Source: Rana temporaria
Taxonomy: Eukaryota > Chordata > Amphibia > Anura > Ranidae
Direction of reading: 5' to 3'
DNA length: 64,000 nt
Assembly: GCF_905171775.1 (NCBI RefSeq)
Contig: NC_053492.1
Coordinates: 60,080,004 to 60,144,003 of the forward strand
Positions within the stretch are counted from its first letter, which is position 1. Every line of letters starts with the position of its first letter. The notes below the pieces were generated by a model. The model was given only the letters and a program-made list of their open reading frames with translations, was not told the DNA's origin and made no database searches. Both the position numbers and the translations under genes were made by a program. Shown in pieces: positions 1-10,461 of this stretch.

Positions 1-541
1 GTAGCAGAGCATTACCTGCAGTACTCTTTCTGAATAAACTTGTGGAAATAATACCATCAGCCCCAGTGAGTTTTAGATCTAAGAATTCAATGGTAGTAGG
101 TTGTAGGTTACCTGTAAACCGAAGATTGAGCTCATTGTCATTGAGATAAACTAGCCACTCATCTAGATCTGCAGACTCGTCGGAAATGACGAGGAGCAGA
201 TCGTCGATGTAGCGACAGTAGATGACTGTATCTGAACGACGGGGGCTGGTACCCCCAAAGATGCGGGACTTTTCCCACCATCCCATGTACAAATTGGCCA
301 GGGAAGGTGAGAACTTAGCCCCCATGGAAGCCCCGCACCTCTGGAGGTAGAAGACCCCGTCGAACATAAAGAAATTGTGCGTTAACAAATATTTAAGAGC
401 CAAAACAATGAACTCCTGTAAGACTAATGAATAGTGACCCGACTCTTTCAAAAAGTGAGATACTGCCTGTAAACCTAGATCATGCGGGATGCTAGAGTAG
501 AGACTGCATACATCGTAACTCATCCATCTGTAACCATTGAT
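1..541 (-). pseudogene. Penelope-like element reverse transcriptase fragment, running off the left edge
   Basis: The minus strand is open from about 541 to the edge. It reads WMSYDVCSLYSSIPHDLG (motif A region), CGASMGAKFSPSLANLYMG (motif B) and CRYIDDLLLVI (motif C, YIDD catalytic pair), then EFLDLKL. These are Penelope-type RT motifs, and the order matches the intact PLE at 10462-12834, but the residues differ widely, so it belongs to another family. It lacks the N-terminal RT part, as expected for 5' truncation. The open frame suggests it is fairly young. Confidence 0.85.
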
Positions 542-1080
542 TTTGCTATTTCACAGTTTATTCCCTAAAATAGGTCTATTTTGGCTTCACTAATTAATTT
601 ATTCCAATAACTTATGCATTTTTGAGTCACTAAATGACCACGGGTGAGAGCGCTTCTATATATATATATATGTACATGTATACACATAATAGAGAATTTT
701 TTTATTATTATAATTATTTCTTATTTTTTAAGTGAGACTATACCTATACATATATGTTGTGGTCTGATTTTGAGAAACTTTATAAGTAATTTTATGGGTA
801 TTTCTATTTTTATATATTTGTTTATCTTCATTGTCATTTCATTTTGATTTTCATTTATACACAGGTTTTTCACAAATCAATATGTGTTTTTCACGCTTTC
901 TCCCTTTTTTACAAAGGGACACACTTGAGGGAGGTTTAACCCATATTTCAGCTGTTTAAAGTGCCGTTTGATTTACTGCTTGATTAACTTAATTGATTCC
1001 TCCCTGCTGTAGGCAGGGCTTTTCATCACATGATTGTATGTTTTGTGTATATATTTCATTTGTAGTGTGAACCTTGCTAG
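542..1080. other. AT-rich spacer, no gene recognised
   Basis: Very AT-rich DNA with a short (TA)n run at about 657-671 and no conserved coding signal. Confidence 0.6.
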
Positions 1081-1184
1081 CCATGACTAAGCACTGACGC
1101 CAGTGCGAAACGTTGGCCATACTGATTTTTGTGGGCTTGCAGTGACTGTATGCACAGTTGAAAATAAAGACATCTCTTTTAAAG

Positions 1185-1215
<31 letters not shown>
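1080..1215 (+). repeat. Retroelement 3' end with hammerhead-like hairpin, AATAAA and poly-A
   Basis: A hairpin (GCACTG, loop acgc, CAGTGC at 1091-1106) is followed at once by GAAACG. An outer pair GCCA (1080) / TGGC (1113) closes a three-way junction like that of a degenerate hammerhead ribozyme. Downstream come aaaataaag (about 1161) and a 29-base A run (1184-1212), typical of a retroposed tail. The parent element is not identified. Confidence 0.4.
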
Positions 1216-1216
<1 letters not shown>

Positions 1217-1665
1217 GGAGTGCGGCTGTCCAGCTTTTGTTCTTTTGTTTTTTTGCTATTACCGCATTGCCAGCACCCTGGTGGTTCAACAACCCCTGAT
1301 CATCACGAGGCTCACCTGGAGCGGTGAGAATTCTGTCAGGATGCATGCACACTGGCATAAAATAATAAAAATAAACGCCAGTGTTCTTGGCAGAAAAAAA
1401 GATGCAAATTTTGAGCGGTTTTTGTACTAGTGTTTAGGAGTGTTTAGCATTTTTTTTGTCAGAAAACTGCTCTCAAAAATGCCTCTAAATACTGAGCTTA
1501 AAATATGTCTCTAAATGACCTAATGTGCATGATGGACACATAGGGTAACATTAGTTGCTTCTACAGACAAAACGCTAAATCAGTGTGCATGGACCCTAAA
1601 AAGTTTTAATTTTTATGATTTAATCCCACTTTAATAATACATTCATGTAATATTTTTACTTTCAG

Positions 1666-1915
1666 AGCAGAGGTGGAATGCAGAGATTATCGCTTGGCTG
1701 CAGAGCTGGAAGGAAGTCCCTTGGACGAAGTGGATGAGGACTGGGAGGCGAAGAAACCTGAACTTTTCACTTCACCCAGCAAAACGATGAAGAATCGCAC
1801 AACTAAGTCAGAGAAATATTCCAATCGGCCTATCTTTGTTCAAAAGTCCTGCCAAGCACAGATCAGAAAAACAATAACTTATACACAATCACGTGATCAA
1901 AGAAATACTAAATAA
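1666..1915 (+). CDS. Possible last coding exon of an unidentified upstream gene
   Basis: A strong polypyrimidine acceptor (tatttttactttcag, AG at 1664-1665) is followed by 83 open codons ending in TAA at 1913. The peptide starts AEVECRDYRLAAELEG, continues with an acidic LDEVDEDWEAKKPE and ends in a basic, Ser/Thr-rich tail. It has no repeat-like features, unlike its surroundings. I do not recognise the protein. In human the gene directly upstream of MEP1A is ANKRD66, so a C-terminal exon of that gene is a guess from synteny only. Alternatives are a chance ORF or a piece of an unrecognised transposon. No AATAAA was seen close after the stop. Confidence 0.35.
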
Positions 1916-2015
1916 CACGACATTACTATTACACAGAGTACCGTGTCACTCTGCTCTTCTCCACAAGGTGGAGCTGTGATGCTTTCTGATTCTTTGCTTA
2001 GTATAGTGTTTGTTT

Positions 2016-2413
2016 TAAGGCCCATACACACGATTAAAAAATCGGATCGAAAAATCCGTACAACGAGCTGTCTGCCAATTTTCGGATCCTTAGTACGGTG
2101 CTTTTCGACAGCCGATTTTTCTTTTTCGTCACACAAAAGCTGCATGTGCAGACTATAAATGTGTTGTCGGGTCAACGTACTATTTTCGTTTTATTAGTAA
2201 GGTTTTCGTACAAAAAAAATCATAAGAGCTAGACTACGCATGCTCAGAAACGAAAGAATACATACAAAACTATTACATCACTTCTGACATTGTATTCTGT
2301 CGTACGGAAATTTTCGTATTGTGAGTAACCTCTTCACTTTCGACTTGAGTCAAGCATGCCACAAAAAACTGAAGTACAGTTGTTCGAAAATATAAGTGTG
2401 TGTATGAGGCTTT
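2016..2413. repeat. Harbinger-like MITE
   Basis: Ends are taaggcccatacacacg and tgtgtgtatgaggcttta, an inverted pair, around an AT-rich core. It shares the terminal GGCC...ACACACGA theme with many elements in the window. No coding capacity. Confidence 0.65.
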
Positions 2414-2414
2414 A

Positions 2415-3304
2415 GGGCCCTTTCACACGGGCAGGGATGGACTGGCCATTGGGACTACAGGGAGTTTCCCGGTGGGCCGATGGCTCAGTGGGCCGGCTTC
2501 AGTGACAGCAGACCGCCGCCCCCTCCGCTCCTCTGTCTCTCCCTTCCCACAGCGCTCACCTCCTCTCCCTCCCCGTAGCATTTACCTGGGGGGGGGACAG
2601 AGAAGCAGGGGGGGGACCAGAGGGGACGACAGAGGAGCATGGGGGAGGGGACAGACAGCTGACTCAACAGCTATGGCCTGGGAGTTTCTCATTTCTGCCT
2701 AATCTTGTCCCATAAGGGGGGCACAGAACTGATTCTTTCCCCCGGGTGAAATAATGTCTAGCTTCCCCAGTGGTACTGCCTATAAGAGTACCAGTACCAG
2801 CCGTTCTACTCTAATAAAAGTAGAACGGCTAGTAGCTAGTGAAGGGGGAGAGGGGGCTTGGGTGGGCTGGGGTGCGGGAATTGCCCGGCTGCCATGGGAG
2901 AGACCTGTTAAAGTGGGCCAGTCTGGATGAAGTCCAAGGCCAAATTTCTGTCCCAGTCCAGCCCTGCACACGGGCAGACCCTGTTCGCCTGTTAGTTTTT
3001 TTAGGCGGACCTGAATAGGACGCTCCGTGCACCTGCTGACATCCAACCCGCACCGATCCGCCAAATTGTGACGGATGGAAACCCTACTTTCCATCCTTCT
3101 GGCGGATCGGATCGGATGAAAACGGACTCTACGGTCCGTCTTCATCCGATCCCCCATAGGGGATAGCGGTGCTCTGACAGGTCGGTCCCCGCACAGTGTG
3201 CAGAGACCGACCTGTTATCTGCCTGCTCATCTGGGATCGACGGAGCGATCCCCCCTGAGCAAAGCGGAGCCGCACACGGACACGTCTGTGTGAAAGGGGC
3301 CCTT
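2415..3304. repeat. TIR element (gggccctttcacacgg type), split by an hAT MITE
   Basis: Inverted ends gggccctttcacacggg and tgtgtgaaaggggccc. The flanks of the inner hAT element (2432-2966) join to restore a continuous sequence. The family resembles 34101-34500 and 36247-36643 in its 'ttcaca-c' ends. Confidence 0.65.
2432..2966. mobile_element. hAT-like MITE with 8-bp target duplication
   Basis: Starts CAGGGATGGACTGGCC and ends CAGTCCAGCCCTG, and is flanked on both sides by cacacggg (2424-2431 and 2967-2974). An 8-bp duplication and CAGGG/CCCTG ends are hAT hallmarks. Same terminal family as 35266-38899. Confidence 0.8.
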
Positions 3305-3612
3305 ACTCTTCACTCCTTGAAGATGATTGTAACAGTGATAATTGTAATGTTTACATACAGATTTAGTGGGCATATACACATCAATACCAAATGGCGACTT
3401 CACGCGTTTAAAACTTTTATGATTCTTATCGCTTAATGGCTGTAAGCTCACACAAGCCAGGCCCTTTGAACCCTTCTGTATTGAATTGTATCTGTCTTGT
3501 ATCCCTTTATTTTTTACAAGTGTTGCTTAAAATGTTGGCACCATATAAATCCTGTAAAATAATAACCTGAAGTAAAATGTTGGTCATTTTGTAATGATAG
3601 ATTATAAATGTT

Positions 3613-4795
3613 TAATGCCACATATACACGACTGTTTTTCATGACGAGAAAAATGCATTTTTTTAAATTGGTCATTAAAAACGACGGGCCAGATTCAGAA
3701 AGAAGTTACGCTGGCGTATCTATTGATACGCCGCGTAACTTCTAGGATGCTCCGGCGTATCTTTTTTCAGTTTTTAGAAAACAAGATACGCCTGAATTTA
3801 GCTAAGACCCGACTGGCGTAAGTCTCCTACGCCATCGTATCTTAGTTGCATATTTACGCTGGCTGCTAGGTGGCACTTCCGTCGATTTACGCAAGGAATA
3901 TGCAAATTAGGTAGATACGCCGATTCAGAAACGTACGTCCGCCCGGCGCATTTTTTACGTCGTTTACGCAAGGCTTTTTCTGGCGTAAAGTTACCCCTGC
4001 TATATGAGGTGTATCCTATGTTAAGTATGGACGTCGGGCCAGCGTCGAATTTTCCGTTGATTACGTCTTTGCGTAAGTCGTTCGCGAATAGGGCTGTACG
4101 TAAGTTACGTTCACTTTAAAAGCATTGACAGTTTGCGGCGGAATTTGGAGCATCCGCACTTGGAAACGTTCACGGACGGCGCATGCGCCGTTCGTAAGAA
4201 ACGTCAATTACGTGGGGTCACAAGTAATTTACATAAAACATGCCCACATCATCCACATTTGAATTAGGCGGGCTTACGCCGACACATTTACACTACGCCG
4301 TCGTAACTTAGGGCGCAAGTTCTTTCTGAATACGGAACTTGCGCCCTAAGTTACGGCGGCGTAGTGTATCTGAGATACGCTACGCCCGCCGAAAGATACG
4401 AAAATGTATCTGAATCCGGGCCACAGTGTGTAGGCTCCAGAGCATTTTTCTCGACGTGAAAAATGGGCATTAAAGATTTAGAACCTGCTCTATTTTTTCT
4501 CGCCGTTTTTCACATCGTGAAAAACAGTCGTGTGTAGGCTTTAACGATGGGGAAAAAAATGCGCATGCTCAGAAGCAGGTTAGGAGTAGGGAAATTTGAA
4601 TAATCAGTCCAAACGGTGTTGCCAATCGAATGGAACTTCCCCTCTATAGTGCCGTCGCACGTGTTGTACGTCACGCGCTTTGCTCAAGCATTTTTTACGA
4701 TCGTGTGTAGGCAAGGCAGGCTTGACAAGAATCACGTCGAGAAAAACTTTGTTTTTTCCATGACATTAAAAACGGTCGTGTGTACGCGGCATTAG
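3613..4795. repeat. Harbinger-like MITE, split by a second MITE
   Basis: Ends taatgccacatatacacgac and gtcgtgtgtacgcggcatta. Interrupted at 3686-4422. The halves contain matching antiparallel stretches (catgacgagaaaaatgc, and tttttctcgacgtgaaaaa). Confidence 0.65.
3686..4422. repeat. CpG-rich palindromic MITE (gggccagattca family)
   Basis: Ends gggccagattcagaaag and tctgaatccgggcc. The core is dense in tacg/cgta motifs. Related copies lie at about 28670-29340, 39229-39920 and 56032-56739. Inserted inside the MITE at 3613-4795. Confidence 0.75.
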
Positions 4796-5453
4796 AATTA
4801 TGAATGTGAAGCTAGAATTATTGCTGGGATAAGTGACTGATTTTGAGGTTCAGGGTTGAGGATGCTGGTTGGCTTAAAGTGTTACAAAACGCATTCTCCT
4901 CTGACTGTCCTATGAAACAACAGGACCCCTGACCCTCTGTCTGGACAGTGCTGATTGGCGCTGTGCTGATCACATGCACTCTCCCGTACAGTCCAGTGCA
5001 GAAAAAATGCAGCATATTCTACTTTTTTTTTCTGGAACTGGAAAGCCCTGGAACTGACTGCACTGATGTGAACTATGCCGTTGGAAACCATATAACCTAC
5101 TTTCCATGCGTTTTGATTCAGAAAAAAACGCACTGGACTGCATGTGTTGTGAACTGGCCCTTAGGGTGGAACATGTAACATGTTCCCTGTGCTGAAGCCT
5201 CTGCCCGGTCCCCTCCACACCCCTCCCTGTGGCAGCAGTAGGGATAGAAATTCTCTCTACTAGCTGTCACTTTGTGAAAGCAGCGTGGCCGTGTGGGCGG
5301 AGTCCCGCACAGCCGCACTACTTTCACAAAGTGAGAGCTAGTACCACACGGCTCCGTCATTCACACACAGAGCTCTGAGGGTCAATGAATTATAACACTA
5401 TGTGGGTTATTTACTAAAGGCAAAAAGGAGAGTATCTCCCCCTGGGTGGGACT
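4796..5453. other. Non-coding spacer with an imperfect inverted repeat
   Basis: No gene seen. An inverted repeat around 5255-5345 has arms tagctgtcactttgtgaaag and ctttcacaaagtgagagcta. Confidence 0.5.
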
Positions 5454-6455
5454 TTAACCACTTAAGCCCCGGACCATTTTGTTGCTAAATGCCCAGGCCA
5501 GGTTTTGCGATTCATCACGGCGTCGCTTTAACAGATAATTGCGCGGTCGTGTGACGTGGCTCCCAAACAAAATTGGCGTCCTTTTTTCCCCACAAATAGA
5601 GCTCTCTTTTGGTGGTATTTGATCACCTCTGCGGTTTTTCTTTTCTGCGCTATAAACAAAAATAGAGCGACAATTTTGAAAAAAATGCAATATTTTTTAC
5701 TTTTTGCTATAATAAATATCCCCCAAAAACATATATAAAAAAAATTGTTTTCCTCGGTTTAGGCCGATACGTATTCTTCTACCTATTTTTGGTAAAAAAA
5801 ATCGCAATAAGCGTTTATCGATTGGTTTGCGCAAAATTTATAGCGTTTACAAAATAGGGGATAGTTTTATTGCATTTTTATTATTTTTTTTTTTTTACTA
5901 CTAATGGCGGCGATCAGCGATTTTTTTCGTGACTGCGACATTATGGCGGACCCTTCAGACAATTTTGACACATTTTTGGGACCATTGTCATTTTCACAGC
6001 AAAAAATGCATTTAAATTGCATTGTTTATTGTGAAAATGACAGTTGCAGTTTGGGAGTTAACCACAGGGGGCGCTGTAGGATTTAGTGTTCACCTAGTGT
6101 GTGTTTACAACTGTAGGGGGTGTGGCTGTAGGACTGACGTCATCGATCGAGTCTCCCTATAAAAAGGATCACTCGATCGATACGCCGCCACAGTGAAGCA
6201 CGGGGAAGCCGTGTTTACATACGGCTCTCCCCGTTCTTCAGCTCCGGGGAGCGATCGCGACGGAGCGGCTATAAACGAATAGCCGCGCCGTCGTCGCACA
6301 TCGCTCCCCGCGGGTATCCGACCGCCGCATGTAGCGGGGGGGTCCCAAACGGACCCCCGACCCGCGGAAAGGCGGGGACGTACATGTACGCCTATATGCC
6401 TGTACGTGCCATTCTGTGGACGTACATGTACATGCGGCGGTCGGCAACTGGTTAA
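5454..6455. repeat. TTAA-flanked MITE (piggyBac-like candidate)
   Basis: Starts ttaaccacttaagcccc and ends cgaccgcc-type sequence read as ggcggtcggcaactggttaa, so both ends carry TTAA and a short inverted repeat. A reverse-oriented copy begins at 63263. The core includes the hairpin-forming atcgatcgagtctcccta region (6141-6180). The piggyBac-like assignment rests only on TTAA. Confidence 0.65.
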
Positions 6456-6515
6456 AGGCCAGGCAAAGTGTTGAAGTAAAAAATGGTTTAATAGAAATAG
6501 GTACACAAAATGGCA

Positions 6516-6935
6516 CTTAAAGGGTTTGTAAAGGATTTTTTTTTTTTATCTTAATAGCTTCCTTTACCTTAATGCAGTGCTGTTTTCATGTCCTCATTGT
6601 TCATTTTTGCTCTCAAGTTGCTGTAATTCTTCTCTGATCTCCACACTTCCTGGTTGTCTGTTTCCTGATAACCACAGTACTGGGAGCTTTCTCTCTGTGG
6701 TCACTAATCAAGGAGGTGTGATTACTGTGTGTCTAAAACCCCACAGCACCAATCAGTTTCGTTTTCCAAACCATCACTGCCCTGTATTGGCTCTGTGGCT
6801 CTGTACATCACAGAACCAGGAAACAACATGCAAAAACAAAACTAGAAACTGCAGGTACATTATATGATTGATTTTTATCTATTTTTAATCGGATGCATTA
6901 AGGTAAAAAAACATTTACCTTTACAACCCCTTTAA
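6516..6935. repeat. MITE with cttaaagggtttgtaaagg ends
   Basis: Inverted ends cttaaagggtttgtaaagga and tttacctttacaaccccttt. A related element lies at 61454-61983. Confidence 0.65.
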
Positions 6936-7197
6936 GATAGAAGGACAATCTTATCCTTCTGTAGGAAGAGTTCCCTACAGAATAGGCCGCTTATTCAGAG
7001 AAATGTAATGCAGAGATGACATCCACAAGGAAGGCAACTTTATGAGTGAGTGAGAGAGAACAGAAAATACCCCTATAGGACCCAAAGGGAGATTTCTGAT
7101 TAACCAATAAAACAAAGTGAAGGTCCCACAGTGTCACAACATTTTTAATGGTAGTCTCACTCCATGCAAAGTAGGCCTTCCAGGTATGATGATAGAC

Positions 7198-7612
7198 TAA
7201 ACCGTGTACACACGATCAGATTTCTGATGGAATCAAATCCGATGGATTTTTTCGTCGGATTTCTGATAAAGCTGACTTTCATCAGTCTTGCATACACACT
7301 ATCAGACTAAATTCAGACCGTGCCAAAACGCGGTGACGTAAAACACTACGACGAGCTGGAAAAATGAAGTTCAATGCTTCCGAGCATGCGTCAACTTGAT
7401 TCTGAGCATGCATGAATTTTTCTCCGATGGAGTTCCACACAGACGATCGGAATTTCCTATCGGATTTTTATCCATAGGAAAAATTTAAAACATGTTCTGT
7501 TTTTTTTACACCGATGAAAAAAAAAAACATGGGGCCCACACACGATCGGTTTGTCCAATGAAAACAGTCCATCTGTATTTTTTCATTGGACGATCGTGTG
7601 TACACAGCTTTA
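7198..7612. repeat. Harbinger-like MITE
   Basis: Ends taaaccgtgtacacacgatc and gatcgtgtgtacacagcttta. The core contains the recurring cgagcatgcgtc...tgattctgagcatgc block. Confidence 0.75.
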
Positions 7613-7805
7613 GTGAGAAGTTAATTTCCTAGCTTTCAGGAGCATAGGGAAGACTGAGTTAGATAGGCCCCTGTCTCTCAGGATTTAGGGCCTAACAGTC
7701 CTGGGAACAGGGAACAAGAATCAGTGCCGGTTGACCTGCCTCTGGGACAGATTTTCTGACTGATTTGATATGGTTCATTATACATCTGCAAGGAATGTGA
7801 TGAGT

Positions 7806-8240
7806 TAGGCCTTGTACACACGACCGAACATGTCCGCTGAAACTGGTCCGTCAGACCTGTTTCCGCGGACATGTCCGACCGTGTGTAGGGCCTACCGGAC
7901 AGTTTCCCGGCCTAGCGGACAGGTTTCCGCATGCTAAGAAACTTGTCCGCTGGAAGCCTGTCCGTCGGACATGTCCGATGGTTAGTACGACTCATCGGAC
8001 ATGTCCGCTGGCCCGAAATCCCGCGCATGCGTCAAATTGATTCGACGCATGCGTAGAAGCATTGACCTTCCGTGTCAGAGAACGTCGGTGTCGTCTACGT
8101 CACTGTGTTCTCTGTCCGCGGGGATTTTGGTCTGATGGTGTGTACACACATTTGACCAAAACCTCCCAGCAGACATGTCCGATGAAAACGGTCCACAGAC
8201 CGTTTTCATCGGACATGTCTGCTCGTCTGTACAAGGCCTT
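7806..8240. repeat. Harbinger-like MITE with TTA target duplication
   Basis: TTA flanks both ends. The left terminus is ggccttgtacacacgac, the right gtctgtacaaggcc. The interior repeats gtccg/cggac motifs so that it can fold on itself almost end to end. A sister copy is at 53352-53793. Confidence 0.8.
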
Positions 8241-8383
8241 ACAGGCACCGCATTCTCCTGGGCCAGTCTGGTGCAATGAGGATTATCAAAACACCCTCCC
8301 TTTCAATCCTGTAATGCCTATGAGAAAGAATATTGTCCAGCTTGTTGTTAAACCTGGATGCCAGAAAATCCACATCTGGAGTC

Positions 8384-8656
8384 AGGCCCCGTACACACGA
8401 CCAGTTTCCTCGGCAGAATTCAGCTTCCGACCGAGTTTCTGGCTGAATTCTGCCGAGAAACCCGGCCGTGTGTACACTTTCAGCCGAGGAAGCCGACGAG
8501 GACCTCGGCGAGGAAATAGAGAACATGTTCTCTATTTCCTCGTTGTTCTATGGGAGCTCTAGTCCCGCCGAGCTCCTCGGCGGCTTCAGGGCTGAACTGG
8601 CCGAGAAACTCGATGTGTTTGGCACGTCGAGTTCCTCGGCCGTGTGTACGAGGCCT
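8384..8656. repeat. Harbinger-like MITE (ctcggc subfamily)
   Basis: TCA flanks both ends. Ends are ggccccgtacacacgacc and ggccgtgtgtacgaggcc. The interior has repeated ctcggc/gccgag. Sister copy at 26358-26632; truncated copy at 33679. Confidence 0.8.
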
Positions 8657-8724
8657 CACTCATCTGTGGCAGAGGTCTTGAGACACCTCTGGGTAAAGAG
8701 AAACACTGATGACTGAGAAAGTCT

Positions 8725-10461
8725 GGAAAAACAAAAAACCGCGCTTCACACACAAAGTCTATAGGCAGCAGCTGACGTTGGAAAAACAAAGCAATATATA
8801 ATATAAATAGCCGCGCCAATCGAAATACAAAATAAATGTCAATCAATGAATGAAAATTGGTATAATCTCCTTGAAGACAATAATATCGGATAGAGCCTTT
8901 GGTTTGCTTGATGAATGACACTAAGTTCTTAAATTTGGTCAAACCACGAACACCCAGGTGACATGCATGCTTTTAGTGCAAATCCTCCACCGTAAGAATA
9001 AGCTGCTTACCACACGGCAAGCCTTTATTGCATTTGGCTATAGCCCAGCCACGGCCTTTCAATCCTCTGGATACTCAGGGTGGAAACACTTGTATTTAAG
9101 CAGCGAGATCCAAGCCTCAGCATTGCGGTTCACTCTCGTTACCCCCCGCTCCGGACAATAGCAATCAAGCGATCCAGACACATATATCAAAGATAAAGAA
9201 GGGGCACAATAGCGTAATACCGCAGGATAAGAATATTTATTTAAAAGTAATGTACTTACATCAGTACGAATAAAAACAGCGTGTGACAGTAAAAGTAAAG
9301 CCGGCCGGCTTGAGGAGCCCTCCTCCTTGGCGTGGTGACGTCACTGACGCAGCCTCCCAGACACGTTTCGTCACTAATGGACGTTTTCAATGGGGGTAGG
9401 GCTAGCAGCAGTGAGACACCTTCATATAGCAGCCACTCAATGTAAACGGCGATCCATGGGAACAGACTCCGCCATTTTTGTTGAGGGTAAATTTGCCCAT
9501 ACCACCGCGCTTGACGTGCGCGGCTTAGAGCAGAGAATGTAAATCTTCTTTGATGTTAGTACCCCATTGCCGCAGAGTGAACTTCCCACTCGCCGCAAAA
9601 AAGGTCAAAAAAGTTTTAAATGTTGTAAAACCTCCGTGGAGACTAATTGAAATTAGCACACAGACAAATCAGGGAAGCACAAAGTTCATATCCGGCACAG
9701 AATAATTCAACTCGGTGCTCACCGTGGCCATCTTGTGGGCAAACTGAAAATCTCTTGTTAAATTAAACCTAATGGTGTTTAAACCTAGGAAGAATACAGG
9801 CCTCCATGTCTATACAAGACAAGGGTTATTAAAAGGTATTGTCCTAAGTACTAAAAAATGTGATGGGAAGACACATTCTTGTACAAAAACAAGATCAAAA
9901 AAAAAAAAAAAAACACTTCAAGTGATAAAGGTGAAATGTAAATTTTTAAATTTTAAATATGCTGATTGGTTTTAGATCTATTAAGTGATAATAAGCCAAA
10001 CAATATGCTATACCAATTTTTAAATATTTATATAGATTAAGTTGGTATATTTAAATAAATTTACAAAAATTATATTTAATAAGTCCCAACTCAGTCGGGA
10101 AATATGATATTGTGAGAAATTGCAATACGTGCTACCCCACACCCTCAAGGGTAAACATACCTCAAAAAGGGGGGGGGGGGAGGAAGGGGGGGAAAAAGAG
10201 AACACAAAATTGTGTCCATGGTGAAAAAAGAAAAAATAAAAAGATGAAAATTGTGTGAAAAAATTCTACTAAAAATTAGCATTTCCACATAGGTGGAAAA
10301 TGCATGAAAATTTATTTATTTTTATTAAAAAATAAAATTAAATCAATTGTGTATATATATATACTAAATAAGTGAAAGCAAAACAAAACTTAGTTATGTT
10401 TAAGAAATAAAAATGCTGAAACCCGTGTCTGTTCCCATAGAGCCCTTTACAGAGGTTCACA
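8725..10461 (-). repeat. PLE pseudo-LTR A (downstream copy)
   Basis: Nearly identical to 14088-15833 and, inverted, to 17310-18986. It lacks 15 bases present in copies B and C (position about 9125, between attg and cggttc) and has acacg where B has acgcg at about 9363. It includes a hammerhead-like segment (see findings). Confidence 0.9.

Larger units (their letters stand above)
6941..8724 (-). mobile_element. DIRS-like retrotransposon, 3' portion (recombinase side), broken by three MITEs
   Basis: Minus-strand fragments in about 6941-7197, 7612-7805, 8242-8383 and 8657-8724. The best preserved piece reads DVDFLASRFNNKLD (across the MITE at 8384) and later IAPDWPRRM. These are characteristic of the stretch between RNase H and tyrosine recombinase in DIRS elements. 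The RNase H part continues right of the PLE insertion at 19001. Degenerate and non-functional. Confidence 0.65.

Noticed and set aside
2400..2702. 100-codon plus-strand ORF
   Set aside because: Lies across a MITE border and an hAT MITE; no conserved features.
6105..6516. Minus-strand ORFs of 133 and 92 codons
   Set aside because: Contained in the TTAA-flanked MITE; the same shadow ORF appears in the reverse copy at 63285-63563.
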